Source of the DNA: Planctomycetota bacterium
GTDB taxonomy: Bacteria; Planctomycetota; Phycisphaerae; WQYP01
Direction: 5' to 3'
Assembly: GCA_021798635.1 (NCBI GenBank)
Contig: JAJZGH010000035.1
Span: forward strand, 1-24,173
DNA: 24,173 nt
The number at the start of each line of letters is the position of its first letter. Position 1 is the stretch's first letter. Both the position numbers and the translations under genes were made by a program. Shown here piece after piece: positions 22,413 to 24,173 of the stretch. The notes below the pieces were generated by a model. That model did not search any database. It was not told the origin of the DNA and was given only the letters and a program-made list of their open reading frames with translations.

Positions 22413-24173
22413 ATGGGAAGCGGAAATAAACCCGGAAACAAACGCGGCAAGACCACCCCTTTGGGTGAATCCTCAAAATTTGCAGGCCAAACCGCCGAAG
22501 GCCTTGAAGGTGCGGCAATTGGCAAACGTAATACCGCCGGCAATTACAAATCCAGTTTCGCGCCGCCATCAACGACATCCGATTCCTTTACCCAGCCTGA
22601 AGGCCAAAGTTATCATCGCCCGGATCAACCCACTGCGGTGATGCCACGCACCACCGCCCGTGATTTTCCACCGCCCCCATTGCCCGTGCGAAAACCGACA
22701 TTGGCGGATACTCCGGCGGCGATAGCTCCGGTTGGCGATGATGACCCAACGCAACCGCTGTTGTTTGAAATAGCCTGGGAAGTCTGCTGGCAGCTTGGCG
22801 GCATTTATACGGTCATGCGCACCAAGGCCGGCACGATGGTGGAATCATGGGGCAATCGTTACTGCATGATCGGTCCATACAACGCGGATACCGCCGGCGT
22901 GGAGTTCGAGCCTGCGGAACCCAGCGGGCCTATCGCAGAGGCCATTCATCGCCTGGAAGAAATGTCGATTCGCGTGCATTACGGGCACTGGCTTATCGAT
23001 GGGAGGCCGCGTGTGCTGCTGCTGGATTTTGCGGCGGCGTTCGGGCGGATGGGTGAGTTTAAATACACGCTGTGGAAAGACCACGGCATTGAGGCTCCGG
23101 ACAATGACGTAGATACCAATAACGTAGTCGTGTTCGGAATGCTGGTGGGCTTATTTTTTCAGGAGCTGTGCCGCTTTAAGCCGGAGAAACGCGCCGTCAT
23201 CGCCCATTTCCATGAGTGGATGGTAGCTCCCGGACTCATGCGTATCAATTTCCTCAAGCTTCCGGTGGCCACGGTATTTACCACCCACGCCACATTGCTG
23301 GGGCGGTATTTGTGCACGGATAATCCGGATTTCTATTCCAAGCTTGATTCGATTAACCCGGATCAGGCCGCCGGGCATTATGCTATTTATGCCCGTTATT
23401 GCCTGGAGCGCGGTGCGGCGAGTTGTGCGGATGTATTTACTACAGTGTCCGATGTTACTGCGTTGGAGGCGGAAAAGCTTCTGCACCGGAAACCCGATGT
23501 TATTACGCCTAACGGGCTGAATATACAACGCTTCGCGGCCCTGCATGAATTTCAGACCCTGCACAAACAATATAAGGAAGCCATTCATACCTTTGTTGCC
23601 GGCCACTTTTTCCCATCCTATACCTTTGATCTGGATCGGACCATTTATATATTTACCTCCGGCCGCTACGAATACACCAACAAGGGCATTAATCTGTTTA
23701 TTGAGTCTCTGGCGCGGCTGAATCACTGGCTGAAATCCGGGAATATTCCGATTACCGTGGTCGCTTTCATCATCACCCGCGCGCCGTATAAATCCATCAA
23801 TATTGATGTGTTAAAAAGTCAGGCCATGTTTGATGAACTCAAACTCACCTGTGAAAGAGTCTCAGAAGAAATCGGACACCGTCTGCTGCAGGATGTCAGT
23901 CAAGGCAAAATGCCCGATACCAGCCATCTAATCACGGAGCAATCCATGGTTCGGCTCAAACGCGGCCTGCACGCGTGGCGCACCTGGAAGCAACCCGCCA
24001 TTGTCACGCATGACCTCTGGGATGACGCCCGCGATTCGGTTTTAGAGCAACTGCGGGCGTGTCACCTCTTTAACGCGAAAGAGGATCCGGTGAAAGTAAT
24101 TTTTCATCCCGATTTTCTTTCCGCCACTTCGCCGCTGATCGGCCTGGATTATGATCAGTTTGTCCGTGGATGC
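22413..24173 (+). CDS. Glycogen synthase, eukaryotic-type GT3 family (3' end beyond the window)
   Basis: The frame is open from an ATG at 22413 to the last base, giving 587 residues without a stop. A TGA at 22392-22394 limits the start. After a Gly/Pro/Ser/Thr-rich, probably disordered leader of about 115 residues comes a GT3 glycosyltransferase: FEIAWEVCWQLGGIYTVM (118-135) is the nucleotide-sugar loop, AHFHEWM and TVFTTHATLLGRYL follow, then ITPNGLNI (about 365) and IYIFTSGRYEYTNKGINLF (about 411-429). GT3 enzymes extend alpha-1,4-glucan from UDP-glucose in fungi and animals and also occur in some bacteria, including Bacteroidetes and planctomycetes. The usual bacterial enzyme is GT5 (GlgA), so this is a distinctive feature. 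Eukaryotic homologues have about 700 residues, so most of the domain is present. The ribosome site is weak (AAGG lies too far upstream). Confidence 0.9.
   Translation, partial: MGSGNKPGNKRGKTTPLGESSKFAGQTAEGLEGAAIGKRNTAGNYKSSFAPPSTTSDSFTQPEGQSYHRPDQPTAVMPRTTARDFPPPPLPVRKPTLADTPAAIAPVGDDDPTQPLLFEIAWEVCWQLGGIYTVMRTKAGTMVESWGNRYCMIGPYNADTAGVEFEPAEPSGPIAEAIHRLEEMSIRVHYGHWLIDGRPRVLLLDFAAAFGRMGEFKYTLWKDHGIEAPDNDVDTNNVVVFGMLVGLFFQELCRFKPEKRAVIAHFHEWMVAPGLMRINFLKLPVATVFTTHATLLGRYLCTDNPDFYSKLDSINPDQAAGHYAIYARYCLERGAASCADVFTTVSDVTALEAEKLLHRKPDVITPNGLNIQRFAALHEFQTLHKQYKEAIHTFVAGHFFPSYTFDLDRTIYIFTSGRYEYTNKGINLFIESLARLNHWLKSGNIPITVVAFIITRAPYKSINIDVLKSQAMFDELKLTCERVSEEIGHRLLQDVSQGKMPDTSHLITEQSMVRLKRGLHAWRTWKQPAIVTHDLWDDARDSVLEQLRACHLFNAKEDPVKVIFHPDFLSATSPLIGLDYDQFVRGC

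Overview
The window most likely comes from a planctomycete, probably a Phycisphaerae-like lineage. This is an inference from gene content, not a search result. The pointers are a very large ECF sigma factor fused to a membrane segment and a long extracytoplasmic domain, a four-gene MoxR/DUF58/VWA operon, a eukaryote-type (GT3) glycogen synthase, zinc-ribbon AIM24 proteins, and moderately GC-rich coding DNA with Shine-Dalgarno sites. Nothing looks like phage, and there is no CRISPR array, tRNA or rRNA.

Layout. 1-495: sparse DNA with two matching hairpins, a doubtful 65-codon ORF and a likely Rho-independent terminator. 496-3483 (-): membrane-tethered ECF sigma factor. 3484-3908: divergent intergenic region with a REP-like hairpin and an extended -10 promoter. 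3909-5894 (+): sodium:solute symporter. 5996-6091: a 31-codon remnant of an AlbA_2 (Schlafen-type) gene, followed by an orphan ParA-type ATPase (6163-7194, +). ParA overlaps tail-to-tail with a HEAT-repeat lipoprotein gene, which is itself translationally coupled to murI (7156-8777, -). 8941-10914 (-): CHASE3-GGDEF-EAL protein with an intact cyclase motif and an eroded EAL domain.

11171-18555 (+): moxR, DUF58, and two large VWA membrane proteins in one operon. The MoxR AAA+ ATPase probably works as a chaperone on the VWA proteins, remodelling them through their MIDAS metal sites. 18556-19475 is a 0.9-kb non-coding stretch made of degenerate 7-bp repeats and a mosaic of inverted and direct repeats. 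It is followed by the SRP RNA gene (ffs) with its own promoter. 19767-21504 (-): two tandem AIM24-family paralogues with N-terminal zinc ribbons, under a good sigma70-type promoter. 21636-22313 (+): histidine phosphatase. 22413 to the window end (+): GT3 glycogen synthase, cut off by the window edge.

Most genes are ordinary housekeeping or envelope genes. The places most worth a second look are the tethered sigma factor, the AIM24 pair, the heptad-repeat mosaic, the orphan ParA beside a broken AlbA_2 gene, the split VWA domain, and the GGDEF/EAL protein with altered EAL motifs. I found no clear, complete, undescribed defence or mobile system.
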